Part shown: positions 8,320 to 16,709 of the stretch, in pieces | Position numbering within the stretch: the first letter of the stretch is position 1 | Layout: each line of letters opens with the position of its first letter | Assembly: GCF_027886425.1 (NCBI RefSeq) | Contig: NZ_CP115671.1 | Location: forward strand, 1,116,001-1,180,000 | Origin: Brevundimonas vesicularis | GTDB taxonomy: Bacteria; Pseudomonadota; Alphaproteobacteria; Caulobacterales; Caulobacteraceae | Reading direction: 5' to 3' | Length of the DNA stretch: 64,000 nucleotides | Translations under genes and position numbers: made by a program | Notes under the pieces: model-generated | Told to the model about the DNA's origin: nothing | Seen by the model: the letters and a program-made list of their open reading frames with translations, nothing else | Database searches by the model: none

Positions 8320-9125
8320 TGCCAAGCGCGGCATCTGTGCCGGGTCCCGTCGTTCTGGTCGGCTGCGGCCGGCTGGGCTCCGCCATTCTGGAAGGCTGGC
8401 TGCTGACCGAGACGGTGGCGGCGTCTGACCTGATCATTCTCACCCCCTCTGAAAAGCCGGCGGCCGAGACGGCGCGGGCCAAGGGCGCGCGGATCAATCC
8501 GCCGCTGGAGGCTCTGACCGAGGCGGCGGTCATAGTGCTGGCAGTCAAACCGGCGCTGTGGCGCGAGGTCATGGCTCCGCTGGCGCCGTTCCTGAACGAC
8601 CGGGCCGTCATTTTGTCGGTCATGGCGGGCGTGACGGCGCCGACCCTAGCGGAAGGCCTGGGGGACTGGCCCATCGTGCGGGTGATGCCGACGACCGGCG
8701 TGTCGCGCGGGCGCGGCGTGGCCTCTGTCTGGTCGGCGGACCCGCGCGCCCAAAACATCGGGCGAGCGTTGTTCGAGCCTATGGCCGAGACGGTCGTGCT
8801 GGCTGACGAGGCGCTGATGGATGCGGCGACGGCGGTGGCCGGCTCGGGCGCGGCCTATTTCTACGCCTTTACCGAAGCGCTGGCCCGGGCCGGGGAGGCG
8901 ACGGGTCTGGATGCGGCGACGGCCGATGTGCTGGCGCGCGCGACCCTGAGGTCCGCAGCCAACTCCATGGGTGACGACGGGCTGGAGGCCCTGATAGGCC
9001 GCATCGCCTCGCCTGGCGGCTCGACCCGCGCCGGGCTTGACGCCATGGCGAAGGACGGCCGCCTCACGGCGATGCTGGACGAGACGGTCGCGGCGGCGGT
9101 CAGACGCAACCGCGAGATGGGTTAG
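8319..9125 (+). CDS. proC: Pyrroline-5-carboxylate reductase ProC
   Basis: ProC catalyses the NAD(P)H-dependent last step of proline synthesis. The 268-residue protein has an N-terminal Rossmann loop (VGCGRLGSAILEGW), the VLAVKPALW segment, and the C-terminal helical domain with GSGAAYFYAFTEALARAG and IASPGGSTRAGLDAM, the P5C-reductase signature region. The ATG is within the stop of the ybjN-like gene. The gene converges on a secreted protein gene, sharing bases at the two stops. Confidence 0.95.
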   Translation: MPSAASVPGPVVLVGCGRLGSAILEGWLLTETVAASDLIILTPSEKPAAETARAKGARINPPLEALTEAAVIVLAVKPALWREVMAPLAPFLNDRAVILSVMAGVTAPTLAEGLGDWPIVRVMPTTGVSRGRGVASVWSADPRAQNIGRALFEPMAETVVLADEALMDAATAVAGSGAAYFYAFTEALARAGEATGLDAATADVLARATLRSAANSMGDDGLEALIGRIASPGGSTRAGLDAMAKDGRLTAMLDETVAAAVRRNREMG

Positions 9126-9598
9126 AAGCGTCCGCGCTCAATCTGATCGCCGAAGCGCTCGAATGCGCGGTCGGCGTCGCGCCAGACGCTGTAGCCCCAG
9201 ACGTCGTTGATGCTGGGCGTGAAATAAGAATAGTCCACGGGCCGCGTCACCCCGTCCGCCATCACGATCTCGCCCTTGATGGCCGCGCCGCCGATCGACA
9301 CGCTGCGGATCGGATCCAGGCCCGGCGTCTGGCGCACCTGCTCCCAGGTCGGCCGGTTCGGCTTCAGGTCGACCAGGACCAGATTGGCCGTCGCGCCCGG
9401 ATAACGCTGGGCCAAGGCCTTTCCGACCTCGGCCTGAAGGCCGACGATCTGCTCGTTGACCTCGCGGTCGCCGAGCTTTTCGACCTCGCGCTGAAGCTGC
9501 GGCCCGACCGTGACGTTCACCGTCGGCGCTTGAGCCTGAGCCATGGCGGCGACGGCGAGTGTCGCGGCCAGGGGTGCAAAGAAACCGAGTTTACGCAT
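9122..9598 (-). CDS. Secreted protein of unknown function
   Basis: A 158-residue protein with a clear Sec signal peptide (MRKLGFFAPLAATLAVAAMA, cleavage after AQA). The mature part begins APTVNVTVGPQLQREVEKLG and contains a conserved-looking core (TANLVLVDLKPNRPTWEQV, then GLDPIRSVSIGGAAIKG). I do not recognise a domain. It resembles small exported proteins annotated as hypothetical in Caulobacterales. I chose ATG 9598, which has GGAG nine bases upstream, over an in-frame TTG at 9613. It lies between proC (convergent) and the two-component pair. Confidence 0.75.
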   Translation of the reverse strand: MRKLGFFAPLAATLAVAAMAQAQAPTVNVTVGPQLQREVEKLGDREVNEQIVGLQAEVGKALAQRYPGATANLVLVDLKPNRPTWEQVRQTPGLDPIRSVSIGGAAIKGEIVMADGVTRPVDYSYFTPSINDVWGYSVWRDADRAFERFGDQIERGRF

Positions 9599-9683
9599 CG
9601 AAATCATCTCCAAGCCCTGTCGCTCTCAAGATGACCCTTGCAGCGCCGTTCCGCCAGACCCTGATGACGAAAGCTTTCAAGCC

Positions 9684-11051
9684 TCAGGCGGACTCGGCGA
9701 CGGTGACCGCGCCCGGGATGCGGATCGTCGCTTTCAACCCGCCCAGCTCGCTGCGATCCAGGGTGACGTCGCCGCCGTGGCCGCGCGCCACATCGCGCGC
9801 GATGGCGAGGCCCAGACCGACGCCCTTGCGGTTCTGGTTGCGAGAGTCGTCCAGGCGCGAGAAGGGCCGGAAAGCTTCGTCATACATGGCCTCTGGGATG
9901 CCGGGACCGTCGTCCTCGACAATGATCTCCAGCCCGCCGGACGCCAGGGCGCGGGCCGACAGGCGCACATGCTCGCCGTGCGAGGCGGCGTTGCCGGCCA
10001 GGTTCACCAGGGCGCGCTTGAAGGCGAGGGGGCGAACGGAGGCGGTCAGGCCATCAGCCACGACAACTTCGACCTCGGCGCCGGCGCGTTTTGCATCCTC
10101 GCCGGCGGCGTTCAGCAGGTCGGAGATCGAGACAGGCTTCGGCGGTTCGCCCGCCTCGCCACGGGCGAAGTCGAGGTATTCGTCGATCATATGCTCCATC
10201 TCGTCCAGGTCGCCACGCATGGCCGACTGGCGCTTGAAGGGTGGAGCCAGAGCCAGTTCGAGGCGCAGACGGGTCAGGGGCGTGCGCAGGTCGTGGCTGA
10301 CCGAGGCGAGCAGGGCGGTGCGCTGATCGATGTGGCGCTGAATTCGGTCTCGCATGGCCATGAAGGCGACGGCGGCGGCGCGAACCTCGCGTGCACCGTG
10401 CGGCTTGAACCGGGGCACGGTCTCGCCACGCCCGAAGGCCTCGGCCGCGTCGGCCAGACGCTCGATGGCGCGGACCTGATTACGAATGAACAGGATGGCG
10501 ACGCCCATCAACAGGACGGTAGCCACCGCCAGCCACAGGACGAAGATATGGGCCTGGGTCGCCACCGCGCGCTCGCGCGGGGCGATGATGCGCAGCACCC
10601 CTTGCGGCTCCTGCACCTGAATGTCGACGTAGGCGGGATAGCGGGTGGTGTCGAACCAGTAGGGGCGGTCCAGACGCGCATCCAGGGCCTTGTCCAGCAC
10701 CCGGTCCACCACGCCGATCGCGCCGCGGCGTTCTTCCGTCGGAAGGGTGCGCCCATCCTGAAGCACGATGGACAGGGACATGGATCGCTCGGCGCGATTG
10801 GCCAGCTTGTCCAGGTTCGCCGGGCTGGGGTCGTCCTCATAGCTCTCGACGGCCCAGGCGATGTCGCCGGCCAGGCCTTCGGACAGACGCGCGGTCACCG
10901 TCTGCCAGTGGGCGTCGAAGAAGACCCAGGTCACCGCCATCTGCATCACCAGCACCGGCAGGACGATGATCAGCAGCGACCGGCCCCAGAGCGAGGTCGG
11001 CAGGCGCCGCTTCAGGAATCGCGGCCACAGATAGGCGGGCAGAAGCCGCAT
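9684..11051 (-). CDS. Sensor histidine kinase, EnvZ-like
   Basis: This 455-residue inner-membrane kinase has a first membrane segment near residues 23-45, a periplasmic domain of about 130 residues, a second membrane segment (IFVLWLAVATVLLMGVAILF), HAMP, a HisKA domain with the phospho-acceptor in VSHDLRTPLTRLRLE, and an ATPase domain with the N box NLAGNAASHG, the G1 box DDGPGIPE and the G2 box GVGLGLAIA. The response-regulator gene lies four bases upstream, so the pair forms one operon. EnvZ/OmpR-type pairs next to ilvE occur in related bacteria. The signal is unknown. Confidence 0.9.
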   Translation of the reverse strand: MRLLPAYLWPRFLKRRLPTSLWGRSLLIIVLPVLVMQMAVTWVFFDAHWQTVTARLSEGLAGDIAWAVESYEDDPSPANLDKLANRAERSMSLSIVLQDGRTLPTEERRGAIGVVDRVLDKALDARLDRPYWFDTTRYPAYVDIQVQEPQGVLRIIAPRERAVATQAHIFVLWLAVATVLLMGVAILFIRNQVRAIERLADAAEAFGRGETVPRFKPHGAREVRAAAVAFMAMRDRIQRHIDQRTALLASVSHDLRTPLTRLRLELALAPPFKRQSAMRGDLDEMEHMIDEYLDFARGEAGEPPKPVSISDLLNAAGEDAKRAGAEVEVVVADGLTASVRPLAFKRALVNLAGNAASHGEHVRLSARALASGGLEIIVEDDGPGIPEAMYDEAFRPFSRLDDSRNQNRKGVGLGLAIARDVARGHGGDVTLDRSELGGLKATIRIPGAVTVAESA

Positions 11052-11055
11052 CGGC

Positions 11056-11793
11056 TCAGTCGGGAGCCAGCATATAGCCGACGCCGCGCACCGTCTGGAG
11101 ATAGCGCGGGTTCTTGGGATCGACCTCCAGCTTGCGGCGCAGGCGCGTCACCTGGACGTCCACGGCGCGGCCGGTGATGTCGGCGGTGTCGGGCGACAGG
11201 CTCATCCGCTCGACCGGAGCATGGGCGTGAAGCGCCAGGGTCTTGAGCAACTGGGCTTCGGCCTCGGTCAGGCGCTGGGGCGCGCCGTCGCGGCTCAGTT
11301 CCAGCCGCTCCATGTCGAAGACGGCGGTGCCCAGCTTGATCTCCCTGGGACCGATCGGCTTGCCGCCGGTGCGACGCAGGATGGCGTCGATGCGCAACAC
11401 CAGTTCGCGCGGTTCGAACGGCTTGGACATATAGTCGTCGGCGCCGCGCGACAGGCCCTCGATCCGGTCCTCGGGATCGCCGCGCGCGGTCAGTAGCAGG
11501 ACCGGCGTCTTGGATAATTCGGCCTTGTTGCGGACCCAGCTGGTCAGGTCCAGGCCGCTTTCGCCCGGCATCATGACGTCCAGCACGACCAGATCGAACT
11601 CGATCAGTTCCATCATCCGCTTGGCGGCGGCCGCGTGCGCGGCGCCGGTCACGCGATAGCCTTCACGCGCCAGGAATTCCTTCAGCAGTTCGCGGATGCG
11701 ATCGTCGTCATCGACAATCAGCAAATGGCGGCCGACGCCGGGACCGGCGATGGGGCCTGAGCGGCCATGCGAACGCGATTCCGTCATGCTCAT
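11056..11793 (-). CDS. OmpR-family response regulator
   Basis: A 245-residue DNA-binding regulator partnered with the kinase that follows. The receiver has the acidic triad at LLIVDDDDR, the phospho-acceptor aspartate in LVVLDVMMPGESG, and the lysine in YMSKPFEPREL. The winged-helix output domain contains LTEAEAQLLKTLALH and VDVQVTRLRRKLEVDP, ending at VRGVGYMLAPD. The 82-base gap to the divergent ilvE must hold both promoters. Targets cannot be read from this window. Confidence 0.93.
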   Translation of the reverse strand: MSMTESRSHGRSGPIAGPGVGRHLLIVDDDDRIRELLKEFLAREGYRVTGAAHAAAAKRMMELIEFDLVVLDVMMPGESGLDLTSWVRNKAELSKTPVLLLTARGDPEDRIEGLSRGADDYMSKPFEPRELVLRIDAILRRTGGKPIGPREIKLGTAVFDMERLELSRDGAPQRLTEAEAQLLKTLALHAHAPVERMSLSPDTADITGRAVDVQVTRLRRKLEVDPKNPRYLQTVRGVGYMLAPD

Positions 11794-11875
11794 GCGACGT
11801 TTCCCCCGCTTGCGGCGTTGACCTGAGCGATTCGTGCGGCTCTAAGACCGTCAGTTTCGCGGGAGACGTATTTCA

Positions 11876-12754
11876 ATGGCCTTCGTTCCTTTCGACGATC
11901 GTGACGGCTTCATCTGGGTGAATGGCGATTTCGTCCCCTGGAGGGAAGCGAAAACGCACGTTCTGACCCATGCCCTTCACTATGGCTCGTCGGTCTTTGA
12001 GGGTGAGCGTATGTACGGCGGCGAAATCTTCAAGCTGACGCAACATTCCGAGCGCCTGAAGCGGTCCGCCAACCTGCTCGATTTCGAGATACCCTACAGC
12101 GTCGCTGAAATCGACGCCTTCTGTAAGGAAACCTGCGCCAAGAACGGTCTGACGGACTGCTATGTGCGTCCCGTGGCCTACCTCGGCCCAGAACAGACCA
12201 GCGTTTCGGCCCTGAACAACAAGGTTCACCTGGCCATCGCCGTGTGGGACTGGCCCAGCTATTTCGACCCCGAGGTCAAGGCGCGCGGCCTGCGTCTGGA
12301 ATGGTCCAAGTGGCGTCGTCCCGATCCGGCGACGGCCCCGACGACAGCCAAGGCGGCGGGTCTGTACATGATCTGCACCATGTCCAAGAACGCCGCCGAG
12401 CGCCGCGGTTTCGCCGACGCCCTGATGCTGGACTGGCGCGGCTATGTCGCCGAGGCGACCGGCGCCAACGTCTTCTTCGTCAAGGACGGCGTCATCCACA
12501 CGCCGAACGTCGAGCACATTCTGGACGGCATCACCCGCCAGACGGTGATCGAGATCGCCCGCGAGAAGGGCATCGAGGTCGTGGTGCGCGAGATCAAGCC
12601 GGAAGAGCTGTCGGACTTCACCGAATGCTTCCTGACGGGAACGGCCGTCGAGGTGACCCCGGTCGCCGAGGTGGGCGAATACCGCTTCACCCCCGGCGCC
12701 CTGTCGCTGGATCTGATGGATCACTACGGCAAGCTGGTGCGCGGTCAGCTGTAA
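11876..12754 (+). CDS. ilvE: Branched-chain amino acid aminotransferase IlvE
   Basis: This PLP enzyme of fold type IV reversibly transaminates leucine, isoleucine and valine. The 292-residue protein shows WVNGDFVPWREAKTHVLTH near the N terminus (read in two parts), LHYGSSVFEGERMY, the catalytic-lysine region TAKAAGLYMICTMSK, and EATGANVFFVKDG. A strong terminator follows directly. The gene is monocistronic and divergent from the OmpR-type regulator. Confidence 0.95.
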   Translation: MAFVPFDDRDGFIWVNGDFVPWREAKTHVLTHALHYGSSVFEGERMYGGEIFKLTQHSERLKRSANLLDFEIPYSVAEIDAFCKETCAKNGLTDCYVRPVAYLGPEQTSVSALNNKVHLAIAVWDWPSYFDPEVKARGLRLEWSKWRRPDPATAPTTAKAAGLYMICTMSKNAAERRGFADALMLDWRGYVAEATGANVFFVKDGVIHTPNVEHILDGITRQTVIEIAREKGIEVVVREIKPEELSDFTECFLTGTAVEVTPVAEVGEYRFTPGALSLDLMDHYGKLVRGQL

Positions 12755-12776
12755 GCCGGAGCGCGACGACAGGATG

Positions 12777-12806
12777 AGGGCGGTCCCTTAAGGGGCCGCC
12801 CTTTTT
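12777..12806 (+). terminator. Rho-independent terminator after ilvE
   Basis: The stem AGGGCGGTCCC pairs with GGGGCCGCCCT (one G-T wobble) around a TTAA loop and is followed by five T residues. It starts 22 bases after the ilvE stop. Confidence 0.85.
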
Positions 12807-12887
12807 CGTTTCGCTTGCCAGCCGCGTCACTTTGTCCTTGAAGCGAATAAAGACCGGCAGGCGCGCCGGGTGCGGGGATCGTTGTTC

Positions 12888-14159
12888 ATGTTCAGCCTCC
12901 TGAACCTCCAGAGCCTTCTGGGTCTGGTCGTCATCGTCGCGGTCTGCTGGGCGATTTCGGAAAAACGCAAGGCCTTTCCCTGGCGGCTGACGATCGGTGC
13001 GATCCTGGTGCAGGCCGGGCTGGTGCTCGCCCTGTTCGCCATTCCGGGCTCGCAGGCGGTGCTGGCGGCGGTGACGGGCGCGGTGGACGGTCTGGCGGTC
13101 GCCACGACCGAGGGGACCAAATTCGTCTTCGGCTATCTGGCCGGCGGCGACCAACCCTATACGGTCTCTAACCAGGGCGCGCTTTTCACCTTCGCCTTTC
13201 AGGTTCTGCCGCTGATCCTGGTGATTTCAGCCCTGTCGGCCCTGCTTTGGCATTGGAAGATCCTGAAGTGGATCACGCTGGGCTTCGGCTTCCTGTTTCA
13301 GAAGACAATGGGTCTGGGCGGCGCGTCGGCCCTGGCGGTCGCGGCCAACATCTTCCTGGGCATGATCGAAAGCCCGATCGTGATCCGCGCCTATCTGGAC
13401 AAGCTGACGCGGTCCGAGATCTTCCTGATGATGGTCGTGGGCCTGGCTACAGTCGCCGGTTCGACCATGGTGGCCTATGCGACCATCCTGTCGCCGGTCC
13501 TGCCCAATGCGGCGGGGCACGTGCTGGTGGCGTCGATCGTTTCGGCGCCGGCCGGCGTGCTGCTGGCCCGGATCATCATCCCCGAGAAAGAGGGGATGGG
13601 CGGCGCGGTCGCAGACTATGACTCGGCCCTGAAATACGACAGCGCCATCGACGCCATCGTCAAAGGCACATCCGACGGCTTGATGGTCGTGCTGAACATC
13701 TCGGCGGTGCTGATCGTGTTCGTGGCCTTGGTCGCCCTGGTCAACGTCATGCTGGGCGGGTTCGTGGTGTTCGACGCGCCCCTGACCGTCGAGCGGATGC
13801 TGGGCTGGATCTTCGCGCCGGTGGCCTGGCTGATTGGGGTCGAGTGGAAGGACGCCGATGTCGCCGGCTGGCTGCTGGGCGTCAAACTGACCCTGACCGA
13901 GTTCGTCGCCTTTATCGACCTGGGCAAGGTGCCGGCCGCCGAGATGACCGAGCGCACGCGCATGCTGATGACCTACGCCCTGTGCGGCTTCGCCAATATC
14001 GGCTCGGTCGGCATCACCGTGACCGGCCTGTCGGTCCTGATGCCCGAACGCCGCGAGGAGGTGCTGGGCATGGTCTGGAAGGGCCTCTTCGCCGGCTTCC
14101 TGGCCACCTTGATGACCGCGGCCATCGTCGGCGCGATGCCCAGCGTTGTCTTCGGCTAG
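12888..14159 (+). CDS. Concentrative nucleoside transporter, NupC family
   Basis: A 423-residue CNT-family permease, which couples nucleoside uptake to an ion gradient. It has an N-terminal Nucleos_tra2_N region, the gate domain (FAFQVLPLILVISALSALL), and the C-terminal transport domain with LGGASALAVAANIFLGMIESP and GFANIGSVGITVTGL, the residue patches that bind nucleoside and ion in CNTs. ATG 12888 is preferred to an in-frame GTG at 12870. It stands alone between ilvE and a convergent thioesterase gene. Confidence 0.93.
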   Translation: MFSLLNLQSLLGLVVIVAVCWAISEKRKAFPWRLTIGAILVQAGLVLALFAIPGSQAVLAAVTGAVDGLAVATTEGTKFVFGYLAGGDQPYTVSNQGALFTFAFQVLPLILVISALSALLWHWKILKWITLGFGFLFQKTMGLGGASALAVAANIFLGMIESPIVIRAYLDKLTRSEIFLMMVVGLATVAGSTMVAYATILSPVLPNAAGHVLVASIVSAPAGVLLARIIIPEKEGMGGAVADYDSALKYDSAIDAIVKGTSDGLMVVLNISAVLIVFVALVALVNVMLGGFVVFDAPLTVERMLGWIFAPVAWLIGVEWKDADVAGWLLGVKLTLTEFVAFIDLGKVPAAEMTERTRMLMTYALCGFANIGSVGITVTGLSVLMPERREEVLGMVWKGLFAGFLATLMTAAIVGAMPSVVFG

Positions 14160-14166
14160 GACACGC

Positions 14167-14598
14167 TCAGCGCGGCGTGAACTTGCGGATGACGCCGGAG
14201 AAGGTCATCAGCAGGCGCTCGCCGGTATTGATCTGGCCCCGCACGAAGATCAGGCTCTTGCCGGCCTTGGTGACCTGGCCGGTGGCCTCGATCAGTTCGC
14301 CGACATAGCCGCCGTCGATGAAGGTGGAGTCCAGCTGAACCGTGACGCCCGAGGCGCCTTCCATCTCCTGATAGGCGATCTGGAACATGGCGATGTCGGC
14401 GAAGGTCATCAGGCAGCCGCCGTGCATCCGCCCGCCTGCGTTCATATGCTTCTGCTCGGCGCGGAAGGCGCAGCGCATGTGCCCGTCGGGATCCGGCTTG
14501 CCGTAGAAGGGACCGACCACCGTGTCGAAGGTGTCGTGCAGATCGTAGGTCTGCCAGCCGGCGAACTCGCCCTCGGTGATGGTGATTTTCTTGGGCAT
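14167..14598 (-). CDS. PaaI-family thioesterase (hotdog fold)
   Basis: A 143-residue hotdog-fold protein. The helix that bears the active site reads GGRMHGGCLMTFADIAMF, with the HGG turn seen in PaaI and 4-hydroxybenzoyl-CoA thioesterase relatives. This suggests hydrolysis of an acyl- or aryl-CoA thioester in the cytoplasm. The substrate is unknown. The C-terminal strand ends with GQINTGERLLMTFSGVIRK. It converges on the nucleoside transporter, and its start is 47 bases from the divergent DUF3253 gene. Confidence 0.88.
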   Translation of the reverse strand: MPKKITITEGEFAGWQTYDLHDTFDTVVGPFYGKPDPDGHMRCAFRAEQKHMNAGGRMHGGCLMTFADIAMFQIAYQEMEGASGVTVQLDSTFIDGGYVGELIEATGQVTKAGKSLIFVRGQINTGERLLMTFSGVIRKFTPR

Positions 14599-14645
14599 GC
14601 AGACTCGGCCTTACTTATGGGCGTGCGTTGCAGCATATAGGCGCA

Positions 14646-14948
14646 ATGAGCGACCCGATCGAAACCGCAATCCTGAACAAAATCGCCGCGCTTGAGCCCG
14701 GCAAGAGCATTGAGCCGGCGGAAGTGGCCAAAGAGCTACAGCCCGAGCAGTGGCAGCGCATGCTGCCCAAGGTTCGCGCGACCGCTTTGGGCCTGATGCG
14801 CCAGGGCAAGCTGACCATCACGAAGAAGGGCAAGGCGGTCGATCCGGATAACTTCCGAGGCGTCACGCGCCTGCGTCAGGCGACCGGGGAAGAAACGGCC
14901 CTGGCGTTGAGTCGCCGTCCGCCGGTCGTCGAGGGCGATGACGACTGA
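14646..14948 (+). CDS. DUF3253 domain-containing protein
   Basis: A 100-residue protein with the DUF3253 winged-helix-like fold. Visible features are an N-terminal helix (IETAILNKIAALEPGKSIEP), a central EVAKELQPEQWQRMLPKVR, and LMRQGKLTITKKGKAVDP, which looks like a small DNA-binding winged helix. No function has been shown. The 3' end overlaps the next gene by 11 bases (ATG 14938, stop 14946-14948), so it is translated together with a DNA-repair-fold protein. A role near DNA is possible but inferred. Confidence 0.88.
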   Translation: MSDPIETAILNKIAALEPGKSIEPAEVAKELQPEQWQRMLPKVRATALGLMRQGKLTITKKGKAVDPDNFRGVTRLRQATGEETALALSRRPPVVEGDDD

Positions 14949-15579
14949 TCTCCAGGACATTCTGAACGACATCCGCGCCTGTCGCGCCTGCGCGGGCGTC
15001 CTGCCGCACGTGCCGCGCCCGGTGGTGCGGGTCTTTCCCGAGACGCGGCTGCTGATCTGCGGCCAGGCGCCGGGACGACGCGTCCACGAGAGCGGCCTGC
15101 CGTTCACGGATCCCTCCGGCGATCGCCTTCGTGACTGGATGGGCGTGGACTATGAGACCTTCTACGCCGACCCGCGCATCGGGGTGGCGGCCCAGGCCTT
15201 TTGCTATCCTGGCACCGCGCCGAAAGGCGGCGACTATCCGCCGCCGACACGCTGTGCGGAACTGTGGCGACCGCAGTTGCTGGACGCCCTGCCGCAGATG
15301 GAACTGACCCTGCTGGTCGGCGGCTATGCCCAGGCGTGGGCGCTGGGCGATAACGCCAAGCGGACCATGACCGAAACGGTCCGAGCGTGGCGGGGGTATG
15401 CGCCGGATCTGCTGGTGCTGCCGCATCCGTCGTGGCGCAATACGGCCTGGCTGAAGAAGAATCCGTGGTTTGAGGCGGAGGTGCTTCCCTATCTGCGGGA
15501 ACGCGTTCGGCGCATTCTGACTTCTGCAAATCCGGCGGCCATTCGCTCCAGCGAGAAGGACTCGCCGGTGGTATCATGA
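14938..15579 (+). CDS. Uracil-DNA glycosylase family protein
   Basis: A 213-residue protein of the UDG superfamily. Motif A is LLICGQAPGRRVHESGLPF, followed by DPSGDRLRDWMGV, and the motif B region is VLPHPSWRNTAWLKKNP. It has two N-terminal cysteines (CRACAG) but lacks the full four-cysteine cluster of family 4 enzymes. It is probably a DNA-repair or nucleic-acid-binding relative with an uncertain substrate. The Arg-Arg-Val-His segment lies next to motif A, not in the position of the UdgX KRRIH loop. It is coupled to the DUF3253 gene. Confidence 0.85.
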   Translation: MTTDLQDILNDIRACRACAGVLPHVPRPVVRVFPETRLLICGQAPGRRVHESGLPFTDPSGDRLRDWMGVDYETFYADPRIGVAAQAFCYPGTAPKGGDYPPPTRCAELWRPQLLDALPQMELTLLVGGYAQAWALGDNAKRTMTETVRAWRGYAPDLLVLPHPSWRNTAWLKKNPWFEAEVLPYLRERVRRILTSANPAAIRSSEKDSPVVS

Positions 15580-15595
15580 GCGCTGCTTGGGACAC

Positions 15596-16621
15596 ATGGC
15601 CTTGATCGCCTCCAGACTTATGCCGCTGACCGCCGCGCTCATTCTGTCGGCCTGCGCCGCACCCCACATTCAGCCGCCGTTGACGCCGCCGCCGGGCTTT
15701 GTGGGCGCCCATGTCGAGGATCGGGCGCTGGTCATGTCGGACGGCGCGCGCCTGCCGTATCTGCATTGGGGGCCAAAGGATGGGGCGCCTTGGGCGGTGA
15801 TCGTGGCCCTGCATGGGATGAACGATCACGACGCCAGCTTCCGCTTGGCCGGCCCCTGGTGGGCCGAGCAGGGTATCGAGACCTGGTCCTACGACCAGCG
15901 TGGCTTCGGCGGGGCGCCGGGGCGGGGCGAATGGGCCGGGCAGCAGCGGATGACGGATGATCTGCGCGAGATCACCGCGATGGCGCGGGCCCGCTATCCC
16001 AATGCCGTCATCGCTGTGGTGGGCGAGAGCATGGGCGGGTCGGTGACGGCGGCGGCCTTCGGCTCCGACAATCCGCCGGATGCGGACCGGATCGTGCTGC
16101 TGGCGCCCGGCGTATGGGGCTGGTCGACGCAAGGACCGTTGAACAGCACGGCGCTGAACATCGCAGCTCGAGCGCTGGGCGACGTGGCGCTGGAGCCGCC
16201 GGAGTTCATCACGCGCGACATCCACGCCTCTTCGAATACGTTGGAGCTGATCCGCAACGGGCGCGATCCGAGGAGCATCCTCGCGACCCGGTTCGACACC
16301 GTCTATGGGCTGGTCGATCTGATGGAGGCCTCGTCGCGCAGCCTGGGCCGCATTCGGGGCGACGCCATCCTGATGTACGGCGCCCACGACGAGGTGGTGA
16401 AGAAGGGACCGATGAAGGCAGCTCTGGAGCGGGCCGAGCGGGAGGGCGGGACGCTGCGGACCGCATGGTATCCGAACGGCTGGCATCTGCTGAACCGCGA
16501 TCTGGACGCCGAGATCGTCTATCGCGACGTCGCCTCGTGGTTGAGAAATCCGAAAGCCCCCTTGCCGTCGGGTGCGCCGGCGGTTTTGCCGCAGCTTCAG
16601 GCGGACGGGGCGCGCCCTTAA
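15596..16621 (+). CDS. Lipoprotein alpha/beta hydrolase (lysophospholipase-like)
   Basis: A 341-residue alpha/beta hydrolase with an N-terminal lipoprotein signal (LTAALILSACAAP, lipobox LSAC). The nucleophile elbow is VGESMGGSV, with a second catalytic region LMYGAHDEVVKKG and a terminal histidine in NGWHLLNRD. The Hydrolase_4/monoacylglycerol lipase type is the closest match. It probably acts on lipid esters at the outer or inner membrane. ATG 15596 is preferred to TTG 15587. Its stop codon forms part of a CtrA box for the next operon. Confidence 0.88.
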   Translation: MALIASRLMPLTAALILSACAAPHIQPPLTPPPGFVGAHVEDRALVMSDGARLPYLHWGPKDGAPWAVIVALHGMNDHDASFRLAGPWWAEQGIETWSYDQRGFGGAPGRGEWAGQQRMTDDLREITAMARARYPNAVIAVVGESMGGSVTAAAFGSDNPPDADRIVLLAPGVWGWSTQGPLNSTALNIAARALGDVALEPPEFITRDIHASSNTLELIRNGRDPRSILATRFDTVYGLVDLMEASSRSLGRIRGDAILMYGAHDEVVKKGPMKAALERAEREGGTLRTAWYPNGWHLLNRDLDAEIVYRDVASWLRNPKAPLPSGAPAVLPQLQADGARP

Positions 16622-16633
16622 GCGGGTCTTAAC
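16618..16633 (+). promoter_or_regulatory. CtrA box of the fliF operon
   Basis: A perfect TTAA-N7-TTAAC lies about 80 bases upstream of the fliF start. The first half-site contains the TAA stop of the preceding hydrolase gene. In Caulobacter crescentus the fliF operon is a class II flagellar operon activated by CtrA and autoregulated by FlbD. Confidence 0.8.
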
Positions 16634-16709
16634 GCGACGTTTACCATCCAGGCGGCATTTTCTGCCTAGCGGGGCGTTCGTGTCTCCCGCGAGTAGGGGG
16701 CGGGGACGC

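Noticed and set aside
9543..11177. 544-codon plus-strand frame opposite the kinase gene
   Set aside because: It is the antisense image of a GC-rich kinase gene; its Arg/Gly/Asp/His-heavy composition is typical of such shadows, and the kinase on the other strand has all its motifs.
14938..15579. UdgX-type uracil glycosylase
   Set aside because: The Arg-Arg-Val-His segment sits beside motif A, not in the loop where the UdgX KRRIH motif lies, and the iron-sulfur cysteines are incomplete.
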